Of a stretch of DNA of 64,000 nt, positions 42,821-52,439 are shown one piece after another. The translations under genes and the position numbers were made by a program. Location of the stretch: assembly GCA_002559145.1 (NCBI GenBank), contig NTXX01000078.1, forward strand, positions 174,881 through 238,880, read 5' to 3'. Every line of letters starts with the position of its first letter. Position 1 is the first letter of the stretch. The DNA comes from Bacillus sp. AFS006103 (lineage in GTDB: Bacteria; Bacillota; Bacilli; Bacillales; Cytobacillaceae). The notes under the pieces were generated by a model that was given only the letters and a program-made list of their open reading frames with translations, had not been told where the DNA came from and did no database searches.

Positions 42821-45574
42821 TTAATAAATGGTTTGCATGCCTTTGCCTGCTACGGTCATCCATTCAAACTGACGCAGCCTTACCTCAAACAGCGTTAAGG
42901 GATCGCGAAACATTTCAGGATTGGTATTCATATTCGTCAGCATTTCTTGGTTCGTCTGAATTCCTGAACGAGCTTCTTCCGCTGAATGATTTAACAAATT
43001 CAATGGTTTCTTAAAAAATAGGATAACATCTCGCTCCAATGATTTTTCAAACAGCTCAAATTGCTGGAAGAACTGTTGATTGACTGCTGAAATAGCCTCA
43101 ATATAATCCTCATTTTCTACAAAAGCTTTGTATTTATTAAAGAGGAGTGCCTTATTTTGTGACAGGGCACCAAACAACTTCCCGGCGCTCTTTAGTAAAA
43201 ATTGCGACGGTGTTCTGCGCAGTAGAATATTGATCGTTTCCAATTGAAAGCGACTTGTCATTCGATCGGTATCACGGTGCCAATCATCGAGCACCTTGAA
43301 ATCACAATCAAGGATGAGGCGCTCTTCCCCATACATGTGATTAAAACTTTCACCGATTTCATTCAAAAATTCCTGACTCTGCACAAACTCCTCTTTACAT
43401 CCCTCAATCCAATCTTGGAGCAAGCGGTAATATTTAGGCAGTACCGTCTGATCTAGGTACTTCTCTAGTCTTTTGTTCATCTCATCATTAAGTTCTAAGT
43501 GAATCTTGCTAAAATTGCTGTCTTCTTTTATAAAAGTAGAACACTCTTGAAGCATTTTTGGAACGGTCTCTGAAATATCCTTTTCGATTGTCTCTTTGAT
43601 GGCACGGTATGACTGTATAACGTCTTTTGTTTTTTGTGTCTCCGTATCCTTCAATTGATTAACTGCACCTGTTAACTTCTGTAGCATTTCCTCGTTCCAG
43701 CGCACCGATTCTACTAATTGATTTTCAACATCCAGCCGTTTTTGCATGAGACCGGCGATTGTGGTGCGGATAAAGAATAATAGCTTTGCCAGACGTTTGT
43801 CTTCGATGTTTCTTGTATTTTTAATCGATTGGATAAACTCTTTTAAGTCCTTTAACTGTTGGCTGCTTTCATATTGTGAAGAAAAAGCAAACACTTCCGC
43901 ATCAGGTAAATAGGATTGAATCCTCGTCCTGGTTTCATCGAAAACTCTTATCGCTTCTTGCTCATTGACTAGTGTATCCGTCTTACTGAGCAGAAAATGG
44001 ACTGGAATATCAGGTGCTAACTCTTGGATTTTTGCAAGGACTGTCCGTTCCTTATCTGTAAACGGGGCATTGGCATCGAGTACAAACAAAACGGTATCGG
44101 CCAATTGTAGATTCTTCAATACTTCATAGGAGTCATTATAGTTTCCTTTTAATCCGGGAGTATCAATGAGCGTGACCTTATTTTCCTGCAAAAAGGTATT
44201 TGGACGATTAAATTCAATCATCGACTCCAAGGCATTACGGCGGCGGTCCATCCGTTCCTGAAAATCAGAGAAACCGGATAAACTGGTAATCTCTCGGTCT
44301 GTAATTTCCAAGATTTCTTCTTCCGTTGAATCTTTAAACATCACTAACGAAGAGGTTGGACTGTCCTGTAAATCTTCTCCAAGCACCAAGTTAACAAACG
44401 TCGATTTCCCACTTCCGCCTAACCCGGTAATAAGGAGATGCTGCGTGTCAAAATCAACTAACTGCCGGACAATCCATTTTACACGATGATTCTCACCCAT
44501 CTCATTCGCTTGTGCCCAATTCGTTATCGCATGAAAGAGTGTCAGGCACTCTTCTAATTCGTCCATATCAGATTCCGTCATGCTAATTAGTTTTTCAGCC
44601 TCACTTACGATTGACATACTTATGCTAGCCGGAAAAAGCTCATTCCATGAGAGAACGGCCGCAGCTGCAAGCACGGTATCTTTACGATCCGCTAGTCGTA
44701 ACCAGTTGGTCAGGAAGTCGGGAATAAAATCCTGCAGACTTTTAATGAAAAACCTTCCATCAATTATGTTAAAAAAGGCCTCCTTATGAAGGCTCGAAAG
44801 GACAGATAAGTTTCCTGTTTGGTTGATATCCAGATTTAATAACAGTTGGTTCATTTCTCTAATCCATGTAAAATACGATTCATCATTCTTATAGCTGTCC
44901 CAAAGTGCAGAAACAAGTCTTTCAAATATTGGTTTATTCAGGCTGAACAATTCAAATAAGGCCTGGGAAAAATAACTCGGCGCATGATTTCTTGTCACAC
45001 CCTTTTCCACATAAGAAATAAGCATTTCATACCAGTCGAACGATTCCGTTCGTTTTGCTTCGTTTATTGCCAGTTCAACTGCATGATTCCAGTCCTGCTG
45101 TTCCTCAAAAAAGGTACGCGCGATTTCCGTTACATTCGGATAATCCGGGTTTGTGCTGATTGTTTTTTTAATCACGGCTAAGGCCAAGTCGAGCTTTCCA
45201 CGTTCGATATACAACGAAAATAATTGTAAGGCTACTTCTGTATTTAAAGTGAGATTATTAGTCGCAATCGCACAATAGAGATCTTCGGCCGTTGATAATA
45301 GACCTAACTCATAATAAGCATCGGCTGTATTTTTCTTCGCCCACGGCTCCAGTTCATTGATAATATTCTCCCATTTAAAAATGGCAGCCTCATAATCTTT
45401 ATGATGGAAATACACTTCACCCTGTGCGTAGCGAATCGTGGATAAATCAGGTAGGTCTTTTACTGCTTCTTCCTGAAACAATTCACCAAGCACCTGAATC
45501 GGATGAATATTTTCATGTTCATTAATGAACATTTCATAATACGTTTTCTGTTTTAATTGTGTCTCTAACGTCAT
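42821..45574 (-). CDS. TPR-dynamin-like GTPase
   Basis: The 917-residue protein joins an N-terminal helical region of tetratricopeptide type (about 45-340, e.g. YAQGEVYFHHKDYEAAIFKWE) to a dynamin-type GTPase: P-loop GLGGSGKST (384-391 region), DTPG (471-474) and SKTD (530-533). A long helical C-terminus (about 590-917) with coiled-coil segments follows. No membrane helix is obvious, so membrane contact would be through a paddle-like region. ATG 45574 has GGAGGG six bases upstream. Bacterial dynamins remodel or protect membranes, including during phage attack. Standing alone, its partner is unknown. Confidence 0.83.
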   Translation of the reverse strand: MTLETQLKQKTYYEMFINEHENIHPIQVLGELFQEEAVKDLPDLSTIRYAQGEVYFHHKDYEAAIFKWENIINELEPWAKKNTADAYYELGLLSTAEDLYCAIATNNLTLNTEVALQLFSLYIERGKLDLALAVIKKTISTNPDYPNVTEIARTFFEEQQDWNHAVELAINEAKRTESFDWYEMLISYVEKGVTRNHAPSYFSQALFELFSLNKPIFERLVSALWDSYKNDESYFTWIREMNQLLLNLDINQTGNLSVLSSLHKEAFFNIIDGRFFIKSLQDFIPDFLTNWLRLADRKDTVLAAAAVLSWNELFPASISMSIVSEAEKLISMTESDMDELEECLTLFHAITNWAQANEMGENHRVKWIVRQLVDFDTQHLLITGLGGSGKSTFVNLVLGEDLQDSPTSSLVMFKDSTEEEILEITDREITSLSGFSDFQERMDRRRNALESMIEFNRPNTFLQENKVTLIDTPGLKGNYNDSYEVLKNLQLADTVLFVLDANAPFTDKERTVLAKIQELAPDIPVHFLLSKTDTLVNEQEAIRVFDETRTRIQSYLPDAEVFAFSSQYESSQQLKDLKEFIQSIKNTRNIEDKRLAKLLFFIRTTIAGLMQKRLDVENQLVESVRWNEEMLQKLTGAVNQLKDTETQKTKDVIQSYRAIKETIEKDISETVPKMLQECSTFIKEDSNFSKIHLELNDEMNKRLEKYLDQTVLPKYYRLLQDWIEGCKEEFVQSQEFLNEIGESFNHMYGEERLILDCDFKVLDDWHRDTDRMTSRFQLETINILLRRTPSQFLLKSAGKLFGALSQNKALLFNKYKAFVENEDYIEAISAVNQQFFQQFELFEKSLERDVILFFKKPLNLLNHSAEEARSGIQTNQEMLTNMNTNPEMFRDPLTLFEVRLRQFEWMTVAGKGMQTIY

Positions 45575-45729
45575 ATCTTTCCCTCCAATTACAACCACTC
45601 TCTGTCATTCTTATGGAAAAGAGGCCTAATTATTCTATATACTATTCGACCGATTATCTGATTATAAGTCCCAATTATATGATTCTAACAGAGCAATTTT
45701 TAAAAAAGATGTCAGTAGTATTTCATTTT

Positions 45730-45818
45730 GGAGACATATTACATATTTTTATTGAACTTATTACATATTCTCGGACCCTTATTACATATTTTTCGGAACT
45801 TATGACATTCTCTGGATA
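45730..45818. repeat. Tandem ~19-24-base degenerate repeats
   Basis: Four units share the core GGA-CTTATTACATATT (starting near 45730, 45754, 45773, 45795) in the 320-base gap between the dynamin-like gene and the acyl-CoA dehydrogenase gene. The remainder of the gap is AT-rich, with no gene or clear promoter. Confidence 0.6.
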
Positions 45819-45854
45819 ATAATTGGAAATTGAATCGATTATTAGTCAAAAAAT

Positions 45855-45881
45855 AAGCCTGCCATCTTAACCGGCAAGCCT
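45855..45881 (-). terminator. Intrinsic terminator of acyl-CoA dehydrogenase gene
   Basis: AAGCCTGCC and GGCAAGCCT pair with G-U wobbles; on the minus strand the stem is followed by ATTTTTTG. Confidence 0.6.
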
Positions 45882-45894
45882 AACTAGCGTTCAT

Positions 45895-47574
45895 TTATCT
45901 TGCAGTCACTGGTTTCTCACTCTTTGCATTCAAAACAATTTCATCAAAATAATTGACTGTTCTCATTTCTTCATTGAATAAGTAAGCGGACTTCCAGGTT
46001 TCCTCTAAAAATACCTCCATTACCTTGATGGCACGACGATCGCCGCTTGCTGCCTGTTCCAGCGCGACAATGCTCTCAAAAATCTTCACCATAAGTTCGG
46101 CTGCTTTTTTCGAGTGAAAGGTTTTATGGTCAGTCGATGCTGTACGTAATGATTTCGATAGGTTTTGTAATTGAATTAATTTATTTTCTACCAAATTAGT
46201 CCACTCAGAAGGCAAATGAGCAACACCCCGTAAGCGCTGAGTCATCTCTTCTAAAAACAGTTCATCTGCTTTATACTTCTCGATTAACCTTAGAACCTCT
46301 AACCCTAGAATATTGGCGGTTCCTTCCCAGACAGTCAGGACCTGGGCGTCCCGTAATAGTCTAGGCGTAACGAAGTCTTCGATATAACCATTCCCACCGT
46401 GCAGTTCAATCGCTTCATGCGAAAAGTGAATTGCTTGTTCAGCTGTTTCTTTTTTCAAAAGGGCGATATAGAGACGATTAAGAATGGTCTCATTCTGATT
46501 TGCCTGATTGTTCATGACCCGCTCAAATAATGGCAAATAGGTAAAAACGGTTCGGGTTTCCATTTCCAGCTTTACAGCCAGACGGGTCAGCGTATCTTTA
46601 ACCATTGGATAGTCAGCAAGCTTACTTCCAAACGCATCCCTTCTAAAGGCATACTCTTTCGCTTCATGATAGGCCCTTCTCATAATTCCTAACGAGGCAA
46701 CGGCATTGCAGACTCTTGATAGATTAAGAGCTTCCATCATATAGTAAAATCCCTTTGTAGGATCGCCAACTACAAAAGCATCTGCACCATCAAATTCTAC
46801 CTCCGCAGAAGGGACTGCCCTGACACCGAGCTTATCCTTTAAGCGGCGAATCCGAATTCCATTTAATGAGCCATCCTGGTTCCGCCATGGTACGGCAAAT
46901 AAAGTCAGCCCCTTCGTCCCGGACGGTGCCCCTTCTTTCCGTGCTAAAACCATTGCCACCCCGCACATACCAGCGTTGGAGGCGAAATATTTTTCACCAG
47001 AAAGTTTGAAATGGCCGCCTTCTTCCACAGCCTTTGTCTCATTGGCACCGACATCGGAGCCGCCTTGGCGCTCTGTTAAAAATGTCGCCCCCTCATAGAG
47101 TGGTACTTCACCTGTTGAAAGAACATGTGGCAAAAACCGCTCCTTCATTTCGTCTGAAGCATATTGGATAAGTAAATAAGCCGTTGCCATCGACAAAGTT
47201 ACAGGGCAATAGAAACCAGGTTCTGTTTGTGAGAGTAGATAGCCTTGCGCATAAGAGTAAATGTAATTTCCCTTTTCCCCGAGCGCTGGAATTTCTTTAT
47301 GAACATATCCGACAATTCCGGTATTGTAAGTTTCCTCAACCGTTCTCCTATAGCCTTCGTTCACCCAAACTTCAGAAATATCTTCACCGTACGCATCGTA
47401 TTTGTTTAAGCGCGGCTGTCCTTCCCGGTCCGTAAACCTAGCCCGAGCATCAATGACAGTGGCGCATTTCTCCCCAAAGTTTGTCAGTTCCTGGTTTGCA
47501 AATTCGAAAAAGGCTGGATCGAGTAACTCTTTAAGCAATTCTTGAAAATGTACATCCTCTTTATAAAAATTCAT
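45895..47574 (-). CDS. Acyl-CoA dehydrogenase, AidB/FadE-like
   Basis: The 559-residue protein is longer than usual acyl-CoA dehydrogenases because of an extra C-terminal helical domain. Core motifs are ATFLTERQGGSDVGANETKA (substrate/FAD), LHGGNGYIEDFVTPRLLRDAQ and VWEGTANILGLEVLR, which match the AidB/isovaleryl-CoA-dehydrogenase-like subgroup. It is a flavoenzyme of fatty-acid or amino-acid breakdown; DNA-protecting activity as in AidB is possible but not indicated here. GGGAGG lies nine bases before the ATG. No sigma-54 promoter was found upstream. Confidence 0.87.
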   Translation of the reverse strand: MNFYKEDVHFQELLKELLDPAFFEFANQELTNFGEKCATVIDARARFTDREGQPRLNKYDAYGEDISEVWVNEGYRRTVEETYNTGIVGYVHKEIPALGEKGNYIYSYAQGYLLSQTEPGFYCPVTLSMATAYLLIQYASDEMKERFLPHVLSTGEVPLYEGATFLTERQGGSDVGANETKAVEEGGHFKLSGEKYFASNAGMCGVAMVLARKEGAPSGTKGLTLFAVPWRNQDGSLNGIRIRRLKDKLGVRAVPSAEVEFDGADAFVVGDPTKGFYYMMEALNLSRVCNAVASLGIMRRAYHEAKEYAFRRDAFGSKLADYPMVKDTLTRLAVKLEMETRTVFTYLPLFERVMNNQANQNETILNRLYIALLKKETAEQAIHFSHEAIELHGGNGYIEDFVTPRLLRDAQVLTVWEGTANILGLEVLRLIEKYKADELFLEEMTQRLRGVAHLPSEWTNLVENKLIQLQNLSKSLRTASTDHKTFHSKKAAELMVKIFESIVALEQAASGDRRAIKVMEVFLEETWKSAYLFNEEMRTVNYFDEIVLNAKSEKPVTAR

Positions 47575-47738
47575 CCTGAAGAACCTCCCTTTAGTTAATT
47601 TTTCAGAATAATCAATAAATATAGTATAACACTTTCTATTGCAGTTAAAAATAAGTTTACGGTAAATTGGGACATTCTTTTCTTTTTAATCAACTTTCAA
47701 AGTATAATTGATCCAAAGACATAAAGGGGATATCAACG

Positions 47739-48245
47739 TTGGAAAAGGACCAAGCTATTTTTTTAGCAAACTGTATCGAGACCTCTAATCCATCGCACTT
47801 TGGGATTAAAAAACTTGAAATTATTAATGGCAGCTTACCGAAGTTCCATCAATGGACAAACGGGAAACCCACATTAGCAGCCTATGAGGTAACCAGGCCA
47901 GATAACGATACGGGCTATTACTTTGTATTCATTGATTGGCATCGTAATGACAACTATTATTTAGTCATTTATGCGCATGATCGGTCAACGACCTGTGCAG
48001 AGATACGACAAATTCAGGAAATTGACGGAGTTCTACATATTATTTGGGCATACAAGCCATTTAAACGTGATGGGAAAAATGACCAAAGAAAAGCCTATTT
48101 TAAGCAAATGTTCGGTTCAACAACCGTTCAAATCCAACTGCCTTCTTCATCACTTGATGTGGAGGTATTTTTAACACAAATGTTTAAGCTCTGCAAGAAC
48201 CGGATAAAAGCAGACCGAATCGTAGAGGTGTTTGACTTAGAATAA
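47739..48245 (+). CDS. Hypothetical soluble protein
   Basis: The 168-residue protein is soluble, with many aromatic residues (YYFVFIDWHRNDNYYLVIYAH), and I do not recognise its family. It starts with TTG, about ten bases after AAAGGGG. It is followed after 19 bases by a zinc-ribbon gene, so the two probably form an operon. No functional clue beyond this is available. Confidence 0.65.
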   Translation: MEKDQAIFLANCIETSNPSHFGIKKLEIINGSLPKFHQWTNGKPTLAAYEVTRPDNDTGYYFVFIDWHRNDNYYLVIYAHDRSTTCAEIRQIQEIDGVLHIIWAYKPFKRDGKNDQRKAYFKQMFGSTTVQIQLPSSSLDVEVFLTQMFKLCKNRIKADRIVEVFDLE

Positions 48246-48264
48246 AGATTGGAGTGTTTTGTAG

Positions 48265-48531
48265 ATGACTACATACAAAAGCTGTCAAAGCTGCGGAATG
48301 CCCTTAGCAAAAGATGAATTTGGAGGCGGAACGGAAAAGGACGGAACGAAGAGCACCAAGTATTGCAGCCACTGCTACATGAACGGAGAATTCACCTTAC
48401 CTAATATTACAGCTGACGAAATGAAAGATAGAGTTAAAGAAAAGATTGTTGAATTTGGGATGCCGAAATTTATTGCGGGGATGTTTACTAGGAATATTCC
48501 TAAGCTGGAAAGGTGGAAAATCGGGAAGTAG
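48265..48531 (+). CDS. Putative zinc-ribbon protein
   Basis: The 88-residue protein starts with CQSCGMPLAKDEFGGGTEKDG and has a second CSHC pair near residue 35; this is the layout of the Zn_ribbon_2 family (a putative zinc ribbon domain). The C-terminus is basic. TTGGAG precedes the ATG. Function unknown; DNA/RNA binding or regulation is a general guess for the family. Confidence 0.8.
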   Translation: MTTYKSCQSCGMPLAKDEFGGGTEKDGTKSTKYCSHCYMNGEFTLPNITADEMKDRVKEKIVEFGMPKFIAGMFTRNIPKLERWKIGK

Positions 48532-48533
48532 GA

Positions 48534-48559
48534 AAAAGGAGGCACCTGCGCCTCCTTTT
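48534..48559. terminator. Bidirectional terminator
   Basis: AAAAGGAGGC and GCCTCCTTTT form a perfect ten-base stem between the convergent zinc-ribbon and ABC ATPase genes. Confidence 0.85.
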
Positions 48560-48561
48560 CG

Positions 48562-49284
48562 TCATAAAACTTTACTTAAAAATGCCTTCGTTCTCTCTTC
48601 TTTTGGGTGATCAAATAATTCAACTGGAACATTTTCTTCGACAATCAATCCGCCATCCATAAAAATCACGCGATCGCCCACTTCTTTGGCAAAGCCCATT
48701 TCATGGGTGACGACTACCATTGTCATGCCTTCTTTAGCTAAATCCTTCATAACCTCCAATACCTCACCGACCATTTCTGGGTCGAGTGCTGAGGTTGGTT
48801 CATCAAAAAGCATGATTTTTGGCTCCATGGCTAGTGCCCTTGCTATTGCAACACGCTGCTTTTGCCCTCCGGATAAAGAGTCGGGATAGGCATCTGCCTT
48901 TTCCTCTAAGCCGACTTTACGTAAAAGCTCCAGACCCTTTGCTCTTGCTTTTTCTATGGGAATATTTCTTACTTTCATGGGTGCGAGCATAATATTTTCA
49001 ATGACTTTTTTATGCGGAAAAAGATTGAATTGCTGAAACACCATGCCCACTTCTGTTCTTACTTTGTTGATGTCTGTATTTTTATCAGTCAAATCGATCC
49101 CTTCAATCAAGACATGACCACCCGTAATCGTTTCTAGCATATTAATACAGCGAAGGAATGTTGATTTTCCGGAACCGGATGGTCCAATTACTACGACTAC
49201 CTCTTGATTCTTAACCGTCACGTTGATGTCCTTGAGGACCTCGTTTTTACCAAAGGATTTTTTTAAATTCTTCACCTGGATCAT
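48562..49284 (-). CDS. Polar amino-acid ABC transporter ATPase (copy 1)
   Basis: The 240-residue ATPase has Walker A GPSGSGKST, Q-loop FQQFNLFPH, signature LSGGQKQRVAIARALA and Walker B IMLFDEPTSALD, typical of GlnQ/ArtP-class importers. It shares all but two residues with the ATPase at 59094-59816, although the cognate permeases differ much more. Its ATG overlaps the permease stop by four bases. It energises uptake by the transporter encoded upstream. Confidence 0.92.
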   Translation of the reverse strand: MIQVKNLKKSFGKNEVLKDINVTVKNQEVVVVIGPSGSGKSTFLRCINMLETITGGHVLIEGIDLTDKNTDINKVRTEVGMVFQQFNLFPHKKVIENIMLAPMKVRNIPIEKARAKGLELLRKVGLEEKADAYPDSLSGGQKQRVAIARALAMEPKIMLFDEPTSALDPEMVGEVLEVMKDLAKEGMTMVVVTHEMGFAKEVGDRVIFMDGGLIVEENVPVELFDHPKEERTKAFLSKVL

Positions 49285-49937
49285 TCGGTTGCCAACCTTC
49301 TTTCAAGACGGGATAACAAGTAGCTTAGGGAAAGCGTTAACACTAGATATATGAGAGCTGTGGTAAGATACGGCTCCCACACACGGTAGTACTGCCCTTG
49401 CATCGCACGGCCCCAATACATTAGCTCTGGTGCTGCAATAAGAGCTGCAAGGGAGGATTCCTTAATTAGAACAATAAATTCATTTCCCAAAGGCGGAATC
49501 ATTCTTTTGAAGGCTTGTGGCAGAATGATGTATCTCATAGCTTGTACATGATTCATGCCGAGTGAACGTGCAGCCTCCATCTGGCCCTTCTCAATCGATT
49601 GGATCCCTGCACGTAATATTTCTGCTATATAGGCTGCTGCATTTAAGGACAGAGTTAAAATCGCTGCTGTTATCGCATTTGTTTCACCTAGAAACAGTGG
49701 TACAACCGCAAAATGAATTAACAATATTTGGACCATAAAGGGTGTACCGCGGAAAAATGTAATATACCATCTAAAAGGTAAGGCATAAACCTTTTTTTTC
49801 AACATTTTTCCTAATCCTATAAACAACCCAAGAATCGTTCCTAGTAAAATACCAGCAAGTGAAAGCCCAATCGTCAGTAACGTTCCTTTAACGAAAAATG
49901 AGCTATATTCAGCTAAAAGATCCCAACGAAAATCCAT
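49281..49937 (-). CDS. Polar amino-acid ABC transporter permease (copy 1)
   Basis: The 218-residue permease has five helices and the HisM/GlnP-type motifs ITFFRGTPFMVQILLIHF and AARSLGMNHVQAMRYIILPQAFKRMIPPLGNEFI. One permease gene suggests a homodimer. It pairs with the ATPase and lipoprotein of the same operon. Protein similarity with the copy at 59813-60469 is high (about four residues in five by eye), but clearly lower than for the ATPases. Confidence 0.9.
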   Translation of the reverse strand: MDFRWDLLAEYSSFFVKGTLLTIGLSLAGILLGTILGLFIGLGKMLKKKVYALPFRWYITFFRGTPFMVQILLIHFAVVPLFLGETNAITAAILTLSLNAAAYIAEILRAGIQSIEKGQMEAARSLGMNHVQAMRYIILPQAFKRMIPPLGNEFIVLIKESSLAALIAAPELMYWGRAMQGQYYRVWEPYLTTALIYLVLTLSLSYLLSRLERRLATE

Positions 49938-49963
49938 GAATCAATCCTCCTCATCAAAAACTA

Positions 49964-50785
49964 TTACTTTTCTGTTAATAGGTTTAAATCAGGATCTACC
50001 TTGAACCACTCATTGTAAATTTTCGTATATGTTCCGTTTTCAATTACCTTTTTGATTGCTTTATCAAATTCTTCTTTTAGCTTGCTCCCCTTTGGGTACA
50101 TAAGACCATAGTGTTCCTTTTCAAAGTTTACTTCGTCTTTAATTAGAACCACGTTCTCTTTCGGATTATTTTTCACATACTCCTCTACTACGGTGTTATC
50201 TGCGACAACTGCATCGGCACCTCCGCCTTTCATCTCCATAATAGCTAAGTTTGTGCTTTCAAATTTTTTAAGATTAGAGCTGTTTTTCCCAAGAATTGCT
50301 TCAACCACTTCTTGACCAGTAGTTCCATTTTGAACGCCGACTACTTTATCCTTCAAATCCATAGCATCTTTAATATTACTGCCTTTTGGCACTAGAATTT
50401 CATTCGTAGAAATAAAGTACGGAATAGAAAAATCATATGTTTGTTGACGTTCTTCATTAATAGTAATGGCAGAAATCCCTAGGTCTGCAGTTTTCCCTTT
50501 AATTTCGACAAATAAAGGATCCCAGCCAACGTGCACAATCTTAATCTTATAACCTGCTTCCTTTGCAATCGCCTCCATCAAGTCAATATCGAACCCTTTT
50601 ATCTTCCCTTTATCCAGATACTCAAACGGAGCATATTCGGCATTAGATACAACTTTCAGAGTCTTCTTTTCACTAGTATTTCCACTATTAGTTTCACTGC
50701 CATTCGTCTTATTTGTCCCACATGCGGATAGAATGACCATCAAAGAAAAAACCATAACGATAGATAATAATTTAAGCGCTTTCAT
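49964..50785 (-). CDS. Polar amino-acid ABC transporter binding lipoprotein (copy 1)
   Basis: The 273-residue protein has a lipoprotein signal ending in LSAC (Cys22) and a family-3 solute-binding fold (NAEYAPFEYLDKGKIKGFDIDLMEAIAKEAG). Members bind basic or polar amino acids such as arginine, glutamine, cystine or histidine. Its neighbour is hutH, so histidine is an attractive candidate, but the ligand pocket cannot be read with certainty. GAGGGGG precedes the ATG. Confidence 0.9.
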   Translation of the reverse strand: MKALKLLSIVMVFSLMVILSACGTNKTNGSETNSGNTSEKKTLKVVSNAEYAPFEYLDKGKIKGFDIDLMEAIAKEAGYKIKIVHVGWDPLFVEIKGKTADLGISAITINEERQQTYDFSIPYFISTNEILVPKGSNIKDAMDLKDKVVGVQNGTTGQEVVEAILGKNSSNLKKFESTNLAIMEMKGGGADAVVADNTVVEEYVKNNPKENVVLIKDEVNFEKEHYGLMYPKGSKLKEEFDKAIKKVIENGTYTKIYNEWFKVDPDLNLLTEK

Positions 50786-50819
50786 AATTAACCCCCTCGT
50801 TTCTAGTAGAATGGTAGAA

Positions 50820-50860
50820 AGAATAATTAGTCCATCAAAACAAGTGACTAGAATTATTCT
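50820..50860. promoter_or_regulatory. Inverted repeat in leader of ABC operon 1
   Basis: AGAATAATT-AGTC and GACTAGAATTATTCT are mirrored with two unpaired bases, 35-75 bases before the lipoprotein ATG. It could be an operator or an RNA hairpin. No T-run follows. Confidence 0.45.
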
Positions 50861-50918
50861 TATTGTGGAGCTGCCCTAAGCTAATTTTGAGGCAATGGGG
50901 CAGGTCTCCGCAGTTTGT

Positions 50919-52439
50919 CTAATTTAATACATTTTCACGCAAAATATATTGTGCAAGTTCCTCCATTTCATCTGAGATTGCTCTATCTCCTTCAAGCGGC
51001 GGACAAATTTCACGGATTTTCTCTAGGTATCCCCTTGTCGCTGGTGCTAATTCCTTTTCTGCTTTTTCCAAGTAAATCGCTTGCGAGGCACAGATCATCT
51101 CAATGGCAATTACTCGGGCTGAGTTGTGAATGATCTCCCGTGCTTGACGTGAGGCAATGGTACCCATGCTGACATGGTCTTCCTGATTGGCAGAGGTCGG
51201 AATAGAATCAACACTTGCTGGATGCGCAAGCACTTTATTCTCAGAAACGAGTGAGGCAGCTGCATACTGCGCAACCATCAAGCCGCATTCTAACCCTGGG
51301 TCCACTGCTAAGAATGGTGAAAGTCCACTTAATTGAGGGTTAACGAGCCGTTCCGTTCTTCGCTCAGAAATATTCGCCCATTCTGCTGCAGCAACCTTCA
51401 GAAAGTCCATTGACAAAGCAATCGGCTGTCCGTGAAAGTGCCCCCCTGAGATGACCTCTCCGCTTTCTAAAACAATAGGATTGTCTGTTGCTGAGTTCAT
51501 TTCAACTAACAGTCTTTCATCTACATATTTAAATGCTTGCCATGATGCACCATGTACTTGTGGGATACAGCGGATGGAGTACGAATCTTGAACACGGATT
51601 TCGCCTTGATGCGTGATTCGTTTACTGCCTTCAAGCCATTTTCTCATTCGTGATGCCACGAATTCCAACTCTGGATGCGGGCGGACGGCTAATAATTCGC
51701 TGTCAAAAGCAGAAATAATCCCTTTTAGTGCCTCCATTGTTAAGCACGCAGCCATATCAGCGGCGAGGCCAACACGCTCTGCTTCGTTAAGGGCGATTAC
51801 ACCCACACCTGACATACACTGTGTTCCATTAATTAGGGCTAGCCCCTCCTTTGCCTCCAGCACAACTGGTCGAAGCCCTGCTCGTTTAAGCGCTTCGCCC
51901 CCAGGAAGGATTTGTCCTTTGTATTCTGCCTTCCCTTCCCCAACTAATACGATTGCGATATGTGAAAGTGGAGCTAAATCACCACTTGCACCAACGGAAC
52001 CCTTACTAGGAACAACTGGATGAACACCTTCATTAATCATATCAACTAGAAGCTTTAGTGTTTCTTCTCTAATTCCTGAGAATCCTTTCGCCAGTGAGTT
52101 TGCCCTTAATGTCATCATTGCCCTCACCACTGGAGTTGGGAGCGGGTCACCTACACCTACCGCATCTGCCCGTAATAAATTCAGCTGCAACTTTCCTATA
52201 TCTTCTCTATCTATCTCGATATCACTTAGTTTACCGAAACCAGTATTAACACCGTAAACTACTTTCCCATCATTGATTTGTTTTTCAATTCGACTACGAC
52301 TGGCCCGTACTCTCACAAGGCTTTTCTCCGGTATGGCGACCATCACATTTCCTTTAGAAACGTTTTCTACCTTGTGACGATCAAGCGTAAGACCATCTAA
52401 CTCTATCAATTTTAATCCGACTAATTCGCTTTTACTCAT
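50919..52439 (-). CDS. hutH: Histidine ammonia-lyase
   Basis: The 506-residue enzyme has the self-cyclising Ala-Ser-Gly (151-153) in GSVGASGDLAPLSH that forms the MIO group, and QDSYSIRCIPQVHG. It converts histidine to urocanate, the first step of histidine use. It is the last hut gene on the minus strand, 181 bases after the M20 hydrolase gene; it may have its own promoter in that gap. AAGGGAG stands 11 bases before the ATG. Confidence 0.93.
   Translation of the reverse strand: MSKSELVGLKLIELDGLTLDRHKVENVSKGNVMVAIPEKSLVRVRASRSRIEKQINDGKVVYGVNTGFGKLSDIEIDREDIGKLQLNLLRADAVGVGDPLPTPVVRAMMTLRANSLAKGFSGIREETLKLLVDMINEGVHPVVPSKGSVGASGDLAPLSHIAIVLVGEGKAEYKGQILPGGEALKRAGLRPVVLEAKEGLALINGTQCMSGVGVIALNEAERVGLAADMAACLTMEALKGIISAFDSELLAVRPHPELEFVASRMRKWLEGSKRITHQGEIRVQDSYSIRCIPQVHGASWQAFKYVDERLLVEMNSATDNPIVLESGEVISGGHFHGQPIALSMDFLKVAAAEWANISERRTERLVNPQLSGLSPFLAVDPGLECGLMVAQYAAASLVSENKVLAHPASVDSIPTSANQEDHVSMGTIASRQAREIIHNSARVIAIEMICASQAIYLEKAEKELAPATRGYLEKIREICPPLEGDRAISDEMEELAQYILRENVLN

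Noticed and set aside
42821..45574. Anti-phage defence island around the dynamin-like gene
   Set aside because: Neighbouring genes are metabolic or RNA-repair genes; there are no other defence genes or mobile elements.
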